Assembly (NCBI RefSeq): GCF_905115235.1
Contig: NC_051851.1
Coordinates: 133,808,725-133,872,724 of the forward strand
Direction of reading: 5' to 3'
Origin: Hermetia illucens
Lineage: Eukaryota; Arthropoda; Insecta; Diptera; Stratiomyidae
Length of the DNA stretch: 64,000 nucleotides
Below are positions 1 through 10,995 of the stretch, one piece after another. The first letter of the stretch is position 1. Every line of letters starts with the position of its first letter. A program made the translations under genes and the position numbers. The notes beneath the pieces were generated by a model. The model was not told the origin of the DNA, made no database searches, and was given only the letters and a program-made list of their open reading frames with translations.

Positions 1-593
1 TTGCAAGTATTGCGCATTGAGGGCCTGAAAATGGACATAAGTCGTTGTCCTGCCACTCATAAGAGGTGATCATTAAATATTACAATAATAATGAAAGCAT
101 TTAGGAAGTAACCCAACAAAACAAAAAAAAACAAACTCCACTGTTCATTACGCAAAACAGTGATGAACCTACGCGAATCTAGTGCGAGCAATCAAAACGT
201 CACATTTTGCGAGACATACGGAACAATTCCAAGACAACTGCAGTATTCTTTGCAAAATTTAGGAACAAATGTATAGTAACAGTTCATCCTTAAACCGTTA
301 GATATTTTCTTCACAGAGGGAGATATAGGGCCTATACTTCGAGAGAAAGTAATTCTTTCCCAAAGAAATATTGAAAAGATAGAGAAAAATACTCAAAAGT
401 TTGTTAAGAAGATAGAAAAGCGCTGGAAAACCGCGATGATGCTGATGATAATTTTTGCGATGAGTCTTAATTCGACATGTTTGGCTCCGATAGCTCACGA
501 TCATAATGTTGAGTCAATTAAACAGGGCGGTAGCACTATCATCATCATTTAGGGTTTTTTACGTTTACGCAGAGAGTGTTAGACTCCCGCAAC
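1..593. other. No gene recognised
   Basis: AT-rich sequence at the left edge. Only short open frames without recognisable domains are present. It probably belongs to the large first intron, or lies within the span, of the transporter gene whose first exon is at 6725-6926 on the minus strand. Confidence 0.4.
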
Positions 594-2040
594 AATACGC
601 CATCAGCCTACCAACTCAACACTTCCCTGTCATCAAAGAACTAGCCTAGAACCGTTTGACATATTACTTCGGGCTAGCCCTCCCGCTCTCTTGTCAGCGA
701 ATTTCTTTCACCAACGGGAAGGGGGAGGAGGAAGGGAGTTGTTAGTTCAGGGAACCCCTTGCCATCAGGTCCATCCACCGGTCAAAATCAATTTTCGTCG
801 TAACAAGAAGAGCCCGAATATGATGCGCAACACAATTTCACCTGCCAGCGCTCCTCAGCATCTCTCTGACAATGTTGTCTGGAGAGAATTACCCTGCATC
901 TGCACAAAGCTTCACAAAAACGCCATCCCACCACTCACAAGGGAAAAAAGTGTGGTCGTCTACCACTCCATTGCAGAACACACAATCAAAAGATCGTGCC
1001 TTCCCAATCTTGAGCAAGTAAGACTGATAACCTCTATGCCCAATTAAAAGTTGTGTAAGGAAGTAATCAATCTCACTACGTTCAGCCACGTATCTAAATT
1101 CGCCATGAGCCGCGCAGTCCATCTGCCCCATTTTGCCAAGAGAGTTGCCACCGGATAAGGACGCGTTGACGTTCTCCACGGACCTACCTCTCTTAAGTTT
1201 TCGCCCTTGCGGCTATAGATAGTTTTACACTTCTTGACAAGGAGGGCAACGAGGATCACTCCCGTGATCACCATCATGGCCAATTCTGAGGCAGGCAGGC
1301 AATAAAAATACTCGTAAAACTATCCGTCTATGCACTTGGACAAAGCGCTTACGATGCATCTCCTTCTCAAAAGCATCAGTCCATACCTCCGCGACGTAGG
1401 GCAGAATTAACTGCGTTTTTCCCAAAAGAAGACGTCTTCTGGTAGATATAGGGCCCCCAACATTCGCCATTAACCGACTAAAGGCCGAGACTCCAGCTGC
1501 AGCCCTGTCCGCTGCTGCTTTGATTTGTTCGAGCAATTTCATCTTTGAGTCGCTCGTTGTGATATTATAGTCAACTCGCCAATCGGCCGTAGGGTGGAAC
1601 CCTGCGCTACTCCCGACATGAATTCTAACGCTTTGGCATCTCCCAATTCCCCAATATCGGCAAGAGATAGCTCGGCACGTGAAATAAGTTTTCTGATGTA
1701 CCTAGCATATCAGTCCATATTACGGAATAAAAGGCATTTCTAACATCAAGCGTCAGAGGAGCACTATCCGTCGAGATCGGCGGCTGTCTGCCTCGGCTCG
1801 ATGAACCGCATCCACGACCTCTATAACAGCATCCACGGTGGATCTCCCTGCTCTGTACCCTCTCCCCCCACTTTCCCGGCCGCGTCAAGCATACACAGTG
1901 GTCGGTATGCAGACCCTCTTTCCTTTACCGATTAGCGCGAGTTTCGCAATCTTCTAGTGACAAGGAAAAGTGTCCTCCTTCAGGCAAGCGTTGAGCACGC
2001 CGAGCAACAATCTGGCCATTGGCGTAATACCAGTTTACAA
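594..2040 (-). mobile_element. R1-clade LINE copy, RT and 3' end
   Basis: Degraded R1-type ORF2 read from right to left. Visible stretches are LGVLNACLKEDTFPC near 1980, the RT part VTLDVRNAFYSVIWTDML-like near 1720, AAADRAAAGVSAFSRLMANV near 1500 and the C-terminal Cys/His region (CVFC..VDDHTFFPC) near 960. The G-rich tail at about 594-760 is the inverted match of the tail at 36.9-37.06 kb, so both belong to one family. Several frame breaks and an internal deletion show it is dead. A hairpin-ended repeat at 2040-2890 splits it, and its upstream part continues at 2891-2985. Confidence 0.75.
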
Positions 2041-2776
2041 ACAAGTCGGGAAACCGGAAGCTGGACGCTTCAGGTACGAAAGGTTTTGTGTATTTCTTAG
2101 TACGTAGCACGTAATAAATGCGTATACATGTATACATGTATTATGTGAGAATATTCACTTTCGGATGATATTGACATTCATAGTCTTTAATTTGCAAGGA
2201 AGCGACAACTTTGACGTATTATAACTTTGTTAGTAATAGCGCAATTTCGACCAAACTTGGTGAGATCATGCTCTATGTTATTCTCTATATTACTGCGAAA
2301 TTTCATGGTGCTAACATGAACTTAAGGGGGGTTTTGCAGCCAATTGCTAAAAATTATGGTAAGATACTATTATTAACTTTATTTGTACAGACATCAGTAT
2401 GGAAGGTATTTCGGAGCCCAGGCACCATATAGTGGCAGCCTCCTGATTTTTTTCAGATTTTTCGGTTAGGTAGTTTCTGAGAATGGCCCCCTTAAAGGAA
2501 TGGTCACTTTCAACCCGCCGCACTCCCCACCTTTCCAACAAATGTCAAAACTAAGACCGGCTTCGAAAAGTACTAACCGAGACCTTTAATTTGATACCCC
2601 ACATGAGTATATTTGATGCAAAAAAAATGTACACCCCCCTTTTGCATGTATGGGGACCCCCCCTTAAATTCAACGTAAAAGGATGTAACTCACTGTATGC
2701 GTGAGCGTTCACAGTTCCCATCTTTCTACCAAATTTGGTGTCAATCGCTATAACCGTTTCCGAGAAAAATGCGTGT

Positions 2777-2843
<67 letters not shown>

Positions 2844-2890
2844 GGTAAACCGATTTTAATAAGGTTTTGTGTTTACACAAAACCTTAAAA
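2040..2890 (+). mobile_element. Hairpin-ended (GACA)n element, copy 1 (HINE/DINE-1-like)
   Basis: Non-coding element of about 850 bp that starts ACAAGTCGGG, carries a small hairpin (GAAGC..GCTTC) and ends in a perfect palindrome at 2861-2886 (arms AAGGTTTTGTGT and ACACAAAACCTT). The same 12-mer AAGGTTTTGTGT also lies at 2079-2090, so the 5' end has a subterminal inverted match to the 3' hairpin. A (GACA)n tract precedes the hairpin. Subterminal inverted repeats, a 3' hairpin and a GTCY-type microsatellite are the known features of dipteran mini-me/DINE-1 (Helentron-associated) elements; this assignment is inference. It sits inside the R1 LINE. Confidence 0.7.
2779..2843 (+). repeat. (GACA)n microsatellite
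   Basis: About 16 near-perfect GACA units with one GACG interruption, an internal part of the hairpin-ended element. Shorter or decayed versions occur at the same relative place in the copies near 19.45, 28.98 and 31.64 kb, so this is an element component and not an independent microsatellite. Confidence 0.9.
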
Positions 2891-2985
2891 AGGACCTAAC
2901 GCCTTCTTGTATTCCATGGTGAGAACTGCTTCCTCAACCTCTCTCATATTGTGGAGTGCAATGGAGTCTAAAAAACCAGGGTCAC
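2891..2985 (-). mobile_element. R1-clade LINE, piece upstream of the hairpin-element insertion
   Basis: The minus strand reads REVEEAVLTMEYKKALGP, the R1-clade block that precedes the RT domain (compare LEEAVLSMKNKKAPSPDG at 35.28 kb). The next residues expected in the family resume on the other side of the hairpin element, beginning at the codons equivalent to VYKLV. The two pieces are therefore one interrupted copy, with about 20 bp missing at the junction. Confidence 0.7.
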
Positions 2986-3307
2986 TCTAGGTAATCCAAG
3001 AATACTTCACTAAAATAGGTAACCTTGACATACCAGCAGCAGTTGCTATATAACCTTGTCATCTGCTATAATGTTAGTTTACAACAATGGCAATGACAAA
3101 TCGAGTCAGGCTTCTCCTCATCCACCTCGAAGCCTGAATTCAAATCCGATAAAACACTTGGTACATGTGAAAAAGTAGCTACACCCAAGGAAGATAAGGA
3201 GCAAAAAGGACTTGAACAATCACATAAAGGATATCTGGAGGTCTATTCCTACAGAAGTTACCGAAAAACTTGTAGGGCCAATGTCGCAATTTTAAAAGCA
3301 CATGTAT
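2986..3307. other. No feature recognised
   Basis: About 320 bp between the R1 piece and the first RTE copy. It may hold more decayed R1 sequence, but I see no convincing motif. Confidence 0.3.
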
Positions 3308-5979
3308 TGGATGAAGGGGAATCTCCCGCGCCTAAAAACGGGAAAAATTGTAACAAGTGGTCCTCCAGATTGGGGGTTGAGTAGTGCTGTTCCCCTGCAC
3401 GGAAAACAACTTGTTACGAAGCCACAACAGGAGCCTCGGACAGGACGGATAATACAACGACGAACCCGGCAACGACAAAGGAATAACGATTTGCGTATTT
3501 TTTCATGGAACGTGCGCTCCCTGTACAGAGATGAAGCTGCTCAGCAGCTAACCGATACCTTCTCCCAATATAGGGCTAATGTAACAGCGTTACAGGAAAT
3601 GCGTTGGACAGGGACCGGTTTCCTGGAGAAGAGTCACTACAACATATATTATAGTGACCATCCAGTAATTCATGTGTTCGGAGTAGGTTTCTTAGTCAGC
3701 CAAAAAAATGAAACCTGCTGTTATCGGCTTTGAAAACATAAGCGAACGGCTATGCACTCTGCGCTTGCGAGGCAAATTTAGAAATGTAAGCCTCATTAAC
3801 GTTTACGCCCCTACAGAGGAAATTGAAGAGTCGGAGAAGGATACCTTCTACGAGGCAGTAGAACGAACCCTCGAAGCCTGTCCCAAGTATGATATCAAAG
3901 TCATACTTGGGGATTTTAACAGCCAAGTAGGGAAGGAGTCCGTATTCAGGCGATACGTTGGCTCCCATAGCTTACATCAAAATACAAATGATAACGGACT
4001 GCGGATTATTTAATTAGCAGAGTCACACGAAATGGTTGTTGGAAGTACCTGGTTTGCGCGGAAAGCGGTCCATAAATATACGTGGGCCTCTCCAGACGGG
4101 ACACTTTGAATTAAATTGACCATGTGTTGATCGAACGCCGCCAACTCTCAGCCTTAATGAATGTCAGAACATATAGGGGGGCCAATATAGACTCGGATCA
4201 CTATCTCGTTAGCATGGTGCTCCGAGCTCGAATAACAACACCACCCAGAACCACCCCCTCTGACAATCAGGTGAGAGTTAACACTGAAGCCATCCACAAC
4301 ACAGCCCTCCGCAACCCCTATAAGAGGGAAATGGATGCCGCTATAACCGTAGGCAAAAAAGATCCTGGAGATGAAGCATCAACAAATGATCTTCACAATC
4401 ACCTGAAGAACGTTATCATAAATATGGCCACGAAGATACTTGGCCCCAGCCGCAAAAAGAGTCGGAACGGCTGGTTTGACAATGAATGTAAACTAGCAAC
4501 GGAACGGACGAATGCTGCATACCGAGTAATCTTGCATTCTCAAAGGACACGAACTCCAGCGAGCGGAGAAGCGACTTCACAGCCGGAAAAGGAAGTTTGG
4601 AAGAACCAACAAGTCTGTGAACTAGAAAAGTTCAGGGAGCAACCGGACAAGGCGGGCAAGTTTTACCAGCAAGTCAGCAGAATGAAGCCATATACACCTG
4701 GATGCTTATCCTGCAGAGACGACAAGGGAAATCTGATTTCCGACAAAATGGGAATATTCCAACGATGAGTTAAGTACTTTGATGAACTACTGAACAACCA
4801 GTACATCGGCGAGTTGGAGGTCCCGTCAACTAAAGACGATGGACAAATATTGCCACCACCAAGTATAGAAGAAACAGTTCGTGCAATTCATCGGCTTAAA
4901 AATCATAAGTCGCCAGGAGCCGATGGAATTACAGCCGAATTGGTTAAATATGGAAGCGACCAATTACACCAAGTGGTTCATCAACTTGTGCTCAAGGTGT
5001 GGGGCAGCGAATCAATGCCTAACGACTGGCAAAGAGGCGTTATCTATCTCATATATAAAAAGGGAGATGTCACACAGTGCAGCAATTATAGAGGTATCAC
5101 GTTGCTGAATACCATCTATAAGATATTATCCGCTATCTTGCTAGGCCGGATAGCCCCATATGCCCAGAACATCTTTGGCCCATACAAATCAGCAACAGAT
5201 CAGATTTTCTCTCTGTGGCAAGCGATGCAAAAACTGCTAGAATATGGCCGCAAGTTGGATCATCTTTTTATCGACTTTAAAGCCGCCTATGATAGCCAGG
5301 GTAAAACTGTACACGGCCATGAGGGAATTCGGTATCCCGACGAAATTGATAAGACTGACCAATGTTCGAAGTCAGATATAGGCAGCAGGATCATTCTCAA
5401 GACCATTCGACATCAACAACGGTCTACGACAAGGAGATGCCCTACCATGCGTCCTCTTTAACCTGGCCCTAGAGAAAGTGATCCGTGATGCTCAGGTAAA
5501 TGCAAGAGGTACGATGCTCTTTAAGTCCACCCAACTACTGGTCTATGCTGACGATATCGACATCATGGGAAGAACGACCCGAGACTGTACAAACTACCTT
5601 CATCCAGATCGAGCAGGCGGCACGAGATCTTGGGTTGCACATCAATGAAGGCAAGACAGAGTATATGGTGGCAACGTCAGAACCCAAAAACCAACCAACC
5701 AACAACATCAAACCGCACTAGTCAAACGGGTAGAATAAACATAGGAGACTACAACTTTGAGACCGTTGATAATTTCTCCTATCTCGGGTCGAAAATCACA
5801 ATCGATAACAGCTACGACGATGAAATTCGCGCAAGGTTGTTGGCTGCCAACAGATCCTATTTCAGCTTACAAAAACTGTTTCACTCGAAACGTCTCACCA
5901 TAGGGTCAAGTTCTTACTATACAAGACAATGATCTTGCCAGTCCTCATGGACTTGGGTTCTTAGCAAGGAAAGTTGCGA
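3308..5979 (+). mobile_element. RTE-1 LINE copy A (degraded)
   Basis: RTE-clade non-LTR retrotransposon covering most of the endonuclease-RT ORF. The AP endonuclease shows FSWNVRSLYR, ALQEMRW and LGDFNSQVGKE. The RT shows ADGITAELVKYG, NYRGITLLNTIYK and FIDFKAAYDS. The copy is cut at both ends relative to copy C: it starts at the position matching C 14140 and stops after AAGGAAAGTTGCGA. Several small deletions and frameshifts are present. It carries an 11-bp deletion (TATTCCTCGGA lost near 5950) that is also found in the minus-strand copy at 42759-44959. Confidence 0.9.
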
Positions 5980-6724
5980 TGTATTGTCACCGCTCCAATA
6001 ATTTATTTAAAAATATAATCTGGCTTGTTTGGTTGATGCAAATATAAACGCACAACTTAGGTCCCTCAAAAGAAACCTTTCAACTGATCGATCCAGTAAT
6101 AATTAAAGCTCAAAACAATAAACCAAATGCAACTAAATAACCTTTCCGCCTCGCATTTTTTCACAAAATGTAATTAAAATCAGCTTTAGTAGCGTCCGAC
6201 CTTGCCAAAATAAAGGCCATAGGCTCTCTAGATTTATATCTCCGCAAAAATCAAAACTTACGATAACATGTCTAACTAGTCTGCAACCCGGAAATAAGTG
6301 TTGCGGTTAAAAAATGATTAGGAACCAAAACTAAATACGAAATTCTGAAGTTACATGTGTGAAATTTGGGTGGAGATATCGTAAACTAATTTTCTGAGGA
6401 ATTTTAGCAATTGGCTACTCCTCACTTGACAAGAGAATTATATGATCGTTTTTCATTGGAAATAACTGGTATCCTTCTATGTCAAATAGATATAAAGATG
6501 CATTTAAAAATACGTGAAATTGTTGACACAATATCAAGTTGTAACATTCGCATTCGGCATATCCGTAGTTGTAATTAAAGACATTGGTAAACTCGTTATA
6601 AATTGACAAAACCGTGAAACATCATCAGCGATAATTTTCAAAAACATAAGCAATGAATCTGGAGGAATTTATTTGAATTAATCACAGATAAAATCATAAG
6701 TAAAAGGTGAAATAATTTCCATAC
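5980..6724. other. Probable intron of the transporter gene
   Basis: AT-rich non-coding sequence directly downstream (minus strand) of the splice donor that ends the exon at 6725. No further transporter exon is visible between here and the left edge, so the intron would be at least 6.7 kb long. Confidence 0.5.
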
Positions 6725-6926
6725 CTTGCATTGCACCTGCCCAACATAGCCAAAACAGGGCCCATTTTGCCGACAGCAATCCTTGTAAGAATTTCGGTTG
6801 AAACTTTCCCCATCCGTAGGTTTTCGTGACAATGTTACTTTTATTCACTTTCAAATTATTTTGAACACTTAAGAATTTATTATTCGGGTCGCCCTGTTGA
6901 TTCACTTCATCGTTTGCATTATCCAT
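6725..6926 (-). CDS. Organic anion transporter (Oatp/SLCO family), first coding exon
   Basis: Oatp proteins are twelve-membrane-segment plasma-membrane carriers of organic anions, hormones and conjugates. The exon starts with ATG at 6926 in a strong insect context (AACAAAATGG). It encodes 67 codons: a polar cytoplasmic tail of about 36 residues, then YGWGKFQPKFLQ, then the start of membrane segment 1 (AKWALFWLCWAGAMQ). A cysteine or aromatic-G-x-G-x-x-x-P-K/R-x-LQ block before the first membrane segment is the typical Oatp N-terminus. The exon ends at a good donor (CAAG|GTATGG, 6725/6724) in phase 1. The remaining exons lie beyond the left edge. I judge the family from this block alone, so the subfamily is open. 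Confidence 0.6.
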
Positions 6927-8375
6927 TTTGTTAAGTCCACCTACGCTTTTTTATCGAAAAACGACGGGAAGAAATCCCGAGACTACAAAACAAACAATTT
7001 GTTATCTCAAAAAGGTAAACATACGACGGACTAGTGTGTAAACATTACTGCGTATGCTATGTATCTTTCGAAGGTTAAAACAAACTATCACTTTCAAATG
7101 TTGAAGGAATACCTCTGAGCGCCTAAAAACAAACAAATCGCCACTTAGCGCTTATCCTCGACGCGACCTTGTTCAGTGCAGTCTGGACCGAAACTGACTC
7201 TAAACTTCCACAAATTTCACCGATCCAATATCTAAATTCAAGAGTTGATAAGAAATGTATCTACGACACTACATACGACAGAACAGATTGGCTGAACCGG
7301 CGACCCCATCTTCAAGAATTCACCCGCAATGCTTGTGGACCATTTTCATTCATAAAAACGATGTAAATCTCGAAACCACCCCCATACGTGTGGGCACGAA
7401 TTCCAGGCGCATGCCTTCGCATCGCACTGAATAAATACCCCAAATGATTATGCCCCGACCTGTAAGGTCCACATCGAAGACCACGTGATTATCTCCTACG
7501 GACGCATCTAGTTCTTGAGGAACCTTCTTTGTGCTGGGAGTCGAACGCGTCGCAGATGGGCTTCCGCTTTTATTTATTTCTTCTTAAAAGGAGGATTTAT
7601 TCGAGAAAAAATGAATGAATAGATGACTCAAATGCACTTATTATCTCATGTCTGATGCTGGGACTGCTTTTACCATGTCTACATGCTTCAGAAGCCGATT
7701 TGTGTTGATTTGAGAATACCCGCGTAATCTTAATCACTGATGGTTTGGCATACCTTCTGATGGCTCCTCGGCAACTCGGATAGTGGACTCAGTCTTGTGA
7801 TGGGAAAAAAGTGAAGGGACGTAATCGAAAGATGCTTTTGTTTGGAATCTTATGAGATCTTAATTGAATGCTGAGCCTGAAATGCATACATATTTGCTAT
7901 ACAAGTAAATAGTACATTCTTGTTACAAAAGAATCCAACAGATACCACCGAGAAATATAAAAATATGATTCGTTTCATTATACATTCCAATAACTGTTAA
8001 CTGGTAAATTAGCACTAGATTTCAAGTGAACAAGTCCGAATTATTATACCTGAAGACGGTTTAAATTATATGGACTATGACAGTTTAATGAGAAGCAACC
8101 CAGAACCCAGGTAAGGGTTTGGGGGTGATCACATAATCAACCTGTGTTCGGCATTGTCAACAAACAGAACAGAGATATAATTCTCCTTTAGAAATTTGGC
8201 GATTTTGGATCCCTAAGTTCTGTCCTCCTGGTTGATAATAATTAACTAGGATGTTCATTATAAATGGCTACCAAGATGAGGCTTTAAATCGTTATAATAT
8301 GAAGTCCTAGAAAATATCTGCAGCTGCAAAATTCATTTTTTAATTGAGAAATAGAAATGAAACTAAACCTCTCCA
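6927..8375. other. Upstream region of the transporter gene
   Basis: No gene is seen. This is the 5' flank of the minus-strand transporter exon and should hold its 5' UTR or promoter, possibly with an untranslated exon. No clear TATA or initiator can be assigned by eye. Confidence 0.35.
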
Positions 8376-10995
8376 CTTTGTTCCCAACTGTGGTGACCTT
8401 TAAAACTTTATTGTCTTCTTGGCTCAGTTATGTACCTTGCAGTGTCCATGACTTCTTAGAATCATTTAGTCCTCTTTGTTTTATAACGAGCGGACTAGAG
8501 ATTCATCTCCTTATATGCAGCATATTTCCATTTCACCCAATTTTACACCTGGCCTTCCCTCCCTCCCTAATAACTCGACCCACTCTTCCCTTCCTCTATC
8601 CACTTTCATGTACACCTGTGGGGCCCTCCAATTTAACCTTTCTAGAAACCAATTAGATCGCACTCTTGACCTTGTCCTCTCTAACCTTCCTGTACGTTAT
8701 CTTTCCCAATCCCTTCATGCTCCGTCTTACGTTGCCCCTGACGCCCATCATCCTCCTCTCGAGTTCGATGTTCAGATATCCCGACTCCACTCTCCTGTCG
8801 CTCGCAAGCCTACCAAGTTCAACTTTCGTAAGGCGAACTTCGAAGGTCTGAACTCAGCCCTGGCGTCAATCAACTGGGTCCCCATGCTCTCTCCATTTAC
8901 ATGTGATCAAGCACTCAACACTTTCTATACCATATTATCTGATCTTCTTCCTTGTTACGTTCCCTCCTCTCCTAAGTGCTTACGCTCTTACCCCGTCTGG
9001 TTCACCACTGAAATTCACAAAAAACTACGTCAAAAAAAGACTGCGAGAAAGAAGTTCCTGTCTTCTAGAAACGTTGCTGACTTAGTTTTTTTCAAATCCC
9101 TTCGTTCCTCGGTCAAATCTTTAATACGTAAGTCCAGACACGAATATTTGTCCAGCGTGGAAGACTCACTAAAGCGCGGAAATCTGAAACCTTTCTGGTC
9201 TCACATTCGCAACTCCCGCTGCCCCGCCCAGTTATCCCCTCCGTCCATTAAATTCTCTGGCTTCTCTGCTAACTCCCGCCAACGATCTTGTGATTTACTC
9301 TGCCGCTACTTTTCGTCAGTCTATGTTCCTCCTCCTTCCTCCGAATCCCTCCCGATAGTAGATGTAGCCTGCCCCGCATCGCCTACCATTCCCCTTCTTA
9401 CTCCTATCCTTGTCGAATACCTCATTGGCGAACTTGATGCCAAGGTCGGACCTGGCTACGATAGTCTTCCAAACCTCTTTTTGATCAAAACTGGTAAGTC
9501 CATCTCCCTTCCCCTATCTCTTATTTTCAACAAAAGCCTTGAAGAGAATCATTTTCCCAGCTTGTGGAAAGAGGCTCTCATTATCCCCATTCACAAAAGT
9601 GGCGATCGTTCGCTTGCCGAGAATTACCGTCCCATTTCCCTCCTCTCCTCCTGTTCCAAAATCCTGGAAAGATATGTCAGCGACTGGTTGTCCGCCCACT
9701 TTGGGCAACACATAGTGAAAGAACAACACGGCTTCGTTAAACGTAGGTCCACTGCCTCCAACCTGCTTGACTTTACAAACTTTGTCGCCAAATGTCTAAA
9801 TTCACGGCAAGAAGTGCATACCATTTACACTGACTTCGCGAAAGCCTTCGACACTGTAAATCACAAGATACTTCTATCCAAACTCTCGTCCCTAAACGTT
9901 CCCATACCACTTGTTTTATGGCTTGCCTCTTACCTTTCCAACCGATCCTGCCGCGTCTCTTTTGACGGCTGTACTTCCCGCTCCTTCTCCCCCTCTTCTG
10001 GCGTCCCACAGGGGTCTATTCTGGGTCCTTTGCTATTTTTATTTTTTATTAACGACCTTCCTCCCCTCCTTACTTGTCCCTGTTTGCTCTATGCAGACGA
10101 CCTTAAGCTGTTTTCCGCTATATCGTCGCCTATGGACTGTGTTTCCCTTCAGAATAACCTGGACACTCTGGTTCGTTGGTGCTCGACTAATGGTTTAGCG
10201 CTAAACGTCAGAAAGTGTCACTCTATGTGCTACTCCCTAAAATCCTCACCCACTTCTTTCTCCTACTCGCTTAACGGACATTCCTTATCCTGCTTAAATT
10301 CCACTCAAGACCTCGGAGTCACTTTCGACAATAAGCTCCGCTTTGACACCCATTGCCTCGATGTCATCAATCGAGAAGCAAAATTGTCAGGCTTTATTCT
10401 TCGTTCCTCCTCTGATTTTGACTCCATCCAACCCTCCTTAGCTCTCTTCAATTTCCTTGTGAGGAATACCCTCGAGTATTGCTCCGTGATCTGGTCACCC
10501 ACTCGTAACTGTGATTGTCTTGCCCTTGAAAATGTACAACGTAAATTCACCCGTTCCCTCTTCTTCCTCTTCTTTAAGAAAAGCTTCCCTCGTGTGGATT
10601 ACCCCTCCCGCCTCCGCTTTCTAAACCTTCCCTTCCTACAACAGCGTAGATCCTATCTGGATCTATGCACATTCTTTAAACTTTCCTCGGGCCTGATGGA
10701 CTGCTCCGCCGCTGACGAGATCACCTGCCGTCCTGGGTCTTATAACACACGTAACGCAGATATTTTGAACGTGCCTTTCGCGGAGCTCGAAGTCTATTTT
10801 CATTCTCCGATTCCCAGGCTTTGCCGAAATTATAATGCAAAACAGCTTGGTCCTTTTAACTTCCCTACTTTAAATAGTTTTAAACGTAGGATAAGTTTTT
10901 TGCTTTCTCCTCCTCCTGAGGACAATAATTAATTGGAATTCTTTCTGTTTGTTATCCGTTAATTAAATAAATTAAATAAATAAACAAATTAACTC
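8376..10995 (+). mobile_element. CR1/Jockey-superfamily LINE, 5' truncated
   Basis: A single long frame covers the end of the endonuclease-to-RT linker, the RT and the C-terminal domain. The 5' part of the endonuclease is absent, and the left limit is approximate. The 3' end is an AT-rich simple tail (TTAAATAAATTAAATAAATA, about 10960-10990). The long unbroken frame makes it one of the youngest LINE copies here. No target duplication could be found by eye. Confidence 0.8.
8476..10932 (+). CDS. LINE ORF2 fragment: reverse transcriptase (818 codons)
   Basis: The ORF encodes LINE reverse transcriptase. Motifs in order are QFNLSRNQLDRTLDLVLSN (linker after the endonuclease, near residue 55), AENYRPISLLSSCSKILER, YTDFAKAFDTVNHKIL (first catalytic Asp), SSGVPQGSILGPLLF, and LLYADDLKLFS (catalytic Asp pair, about residues 538-541). 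A C-terminal block RLRFLNLPFLQQRRSYLDL follows. No RNase H domain is visible. The frame is unbroken from the linker to the stop; the true start codon would lie in the missing 5' part, so the listed start is only the open-frame limit. It is a truncated copy and is unlikely to be a host gene. Confidence 0.85.
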   Translation: MFYNERTRDSSPYMQHISISPNFTPGLPSLPNNSTHSSLPLSTFMYTCGALQFNLSRNQLDRTLDLVLSNLPVRYLSQSLHAPSYVAPDAHHPPLEFDVQISRLHSPVARKPTKFNFRKANFEGLNSALASINWVPMLSPFTCDQALNTFYTILSDLLPCYVPSSPKCLRSYPVWFTTEIHKKLRQKKTARKKFLSSRNVADLVFFKSLRSSVKSLIRKSRHEYLSSVEDSLKRGNLKPFWSHIRNSRCPAQLSPPSIKFSGFSANSRQRSCDLLCRYFSSVYVPPPSSESLPIVDVACPASPTIPLLTPILVEYLIGELDAKVGPGYDSLPNLFLIKTGKSISLPLSLIFNKSLEENHFPSLWKEALIIPIHKSGDRSLAENYRPISLLSSCSKILERYVSDWLSAHFGQHIVKEQHGFVKRRSTASNLLDFTNFVAKCLNSRQEVHTIYTDFAKAFDTVNHKILLSKLSSLNVPIPLVLWLASYLSNRSCRVSFDGCTSRSFSPSSGVPQGSILGPLLFLFFINDLPPLLTCPCLLYADDLKLFSAISSPMDCVSLQNNLDTLVRWCSTNGLALNVRKCHSMCYSLKSSPTSFSYSLNGHSLSCLNSTQDLGVTFDNKLRFDTHCLDVINREAKLSGFILRSSSDFDSIQPSLALFNFLVRNTLEYCSVIWSPTRNCDCLALENVQRKFTRSLFFLFFKKSFPRVDYPSRLRFLNLPFLQQRRSYLDLCTFFKLSSGLMDCSAADEITCRPGSYNTRNADILNVPFAELEVYFHSPIPRLCRNYNAKQLGPFNFPTLNSFKRRISFLLSPPPEDNN

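Noticed and set aside
2779-2843. CRISPR-like or independent tandem array
   Set aside because: It is a 4-base microsatellite inside a mobile element, in a eukaryotic setting; no spacer structure exists.
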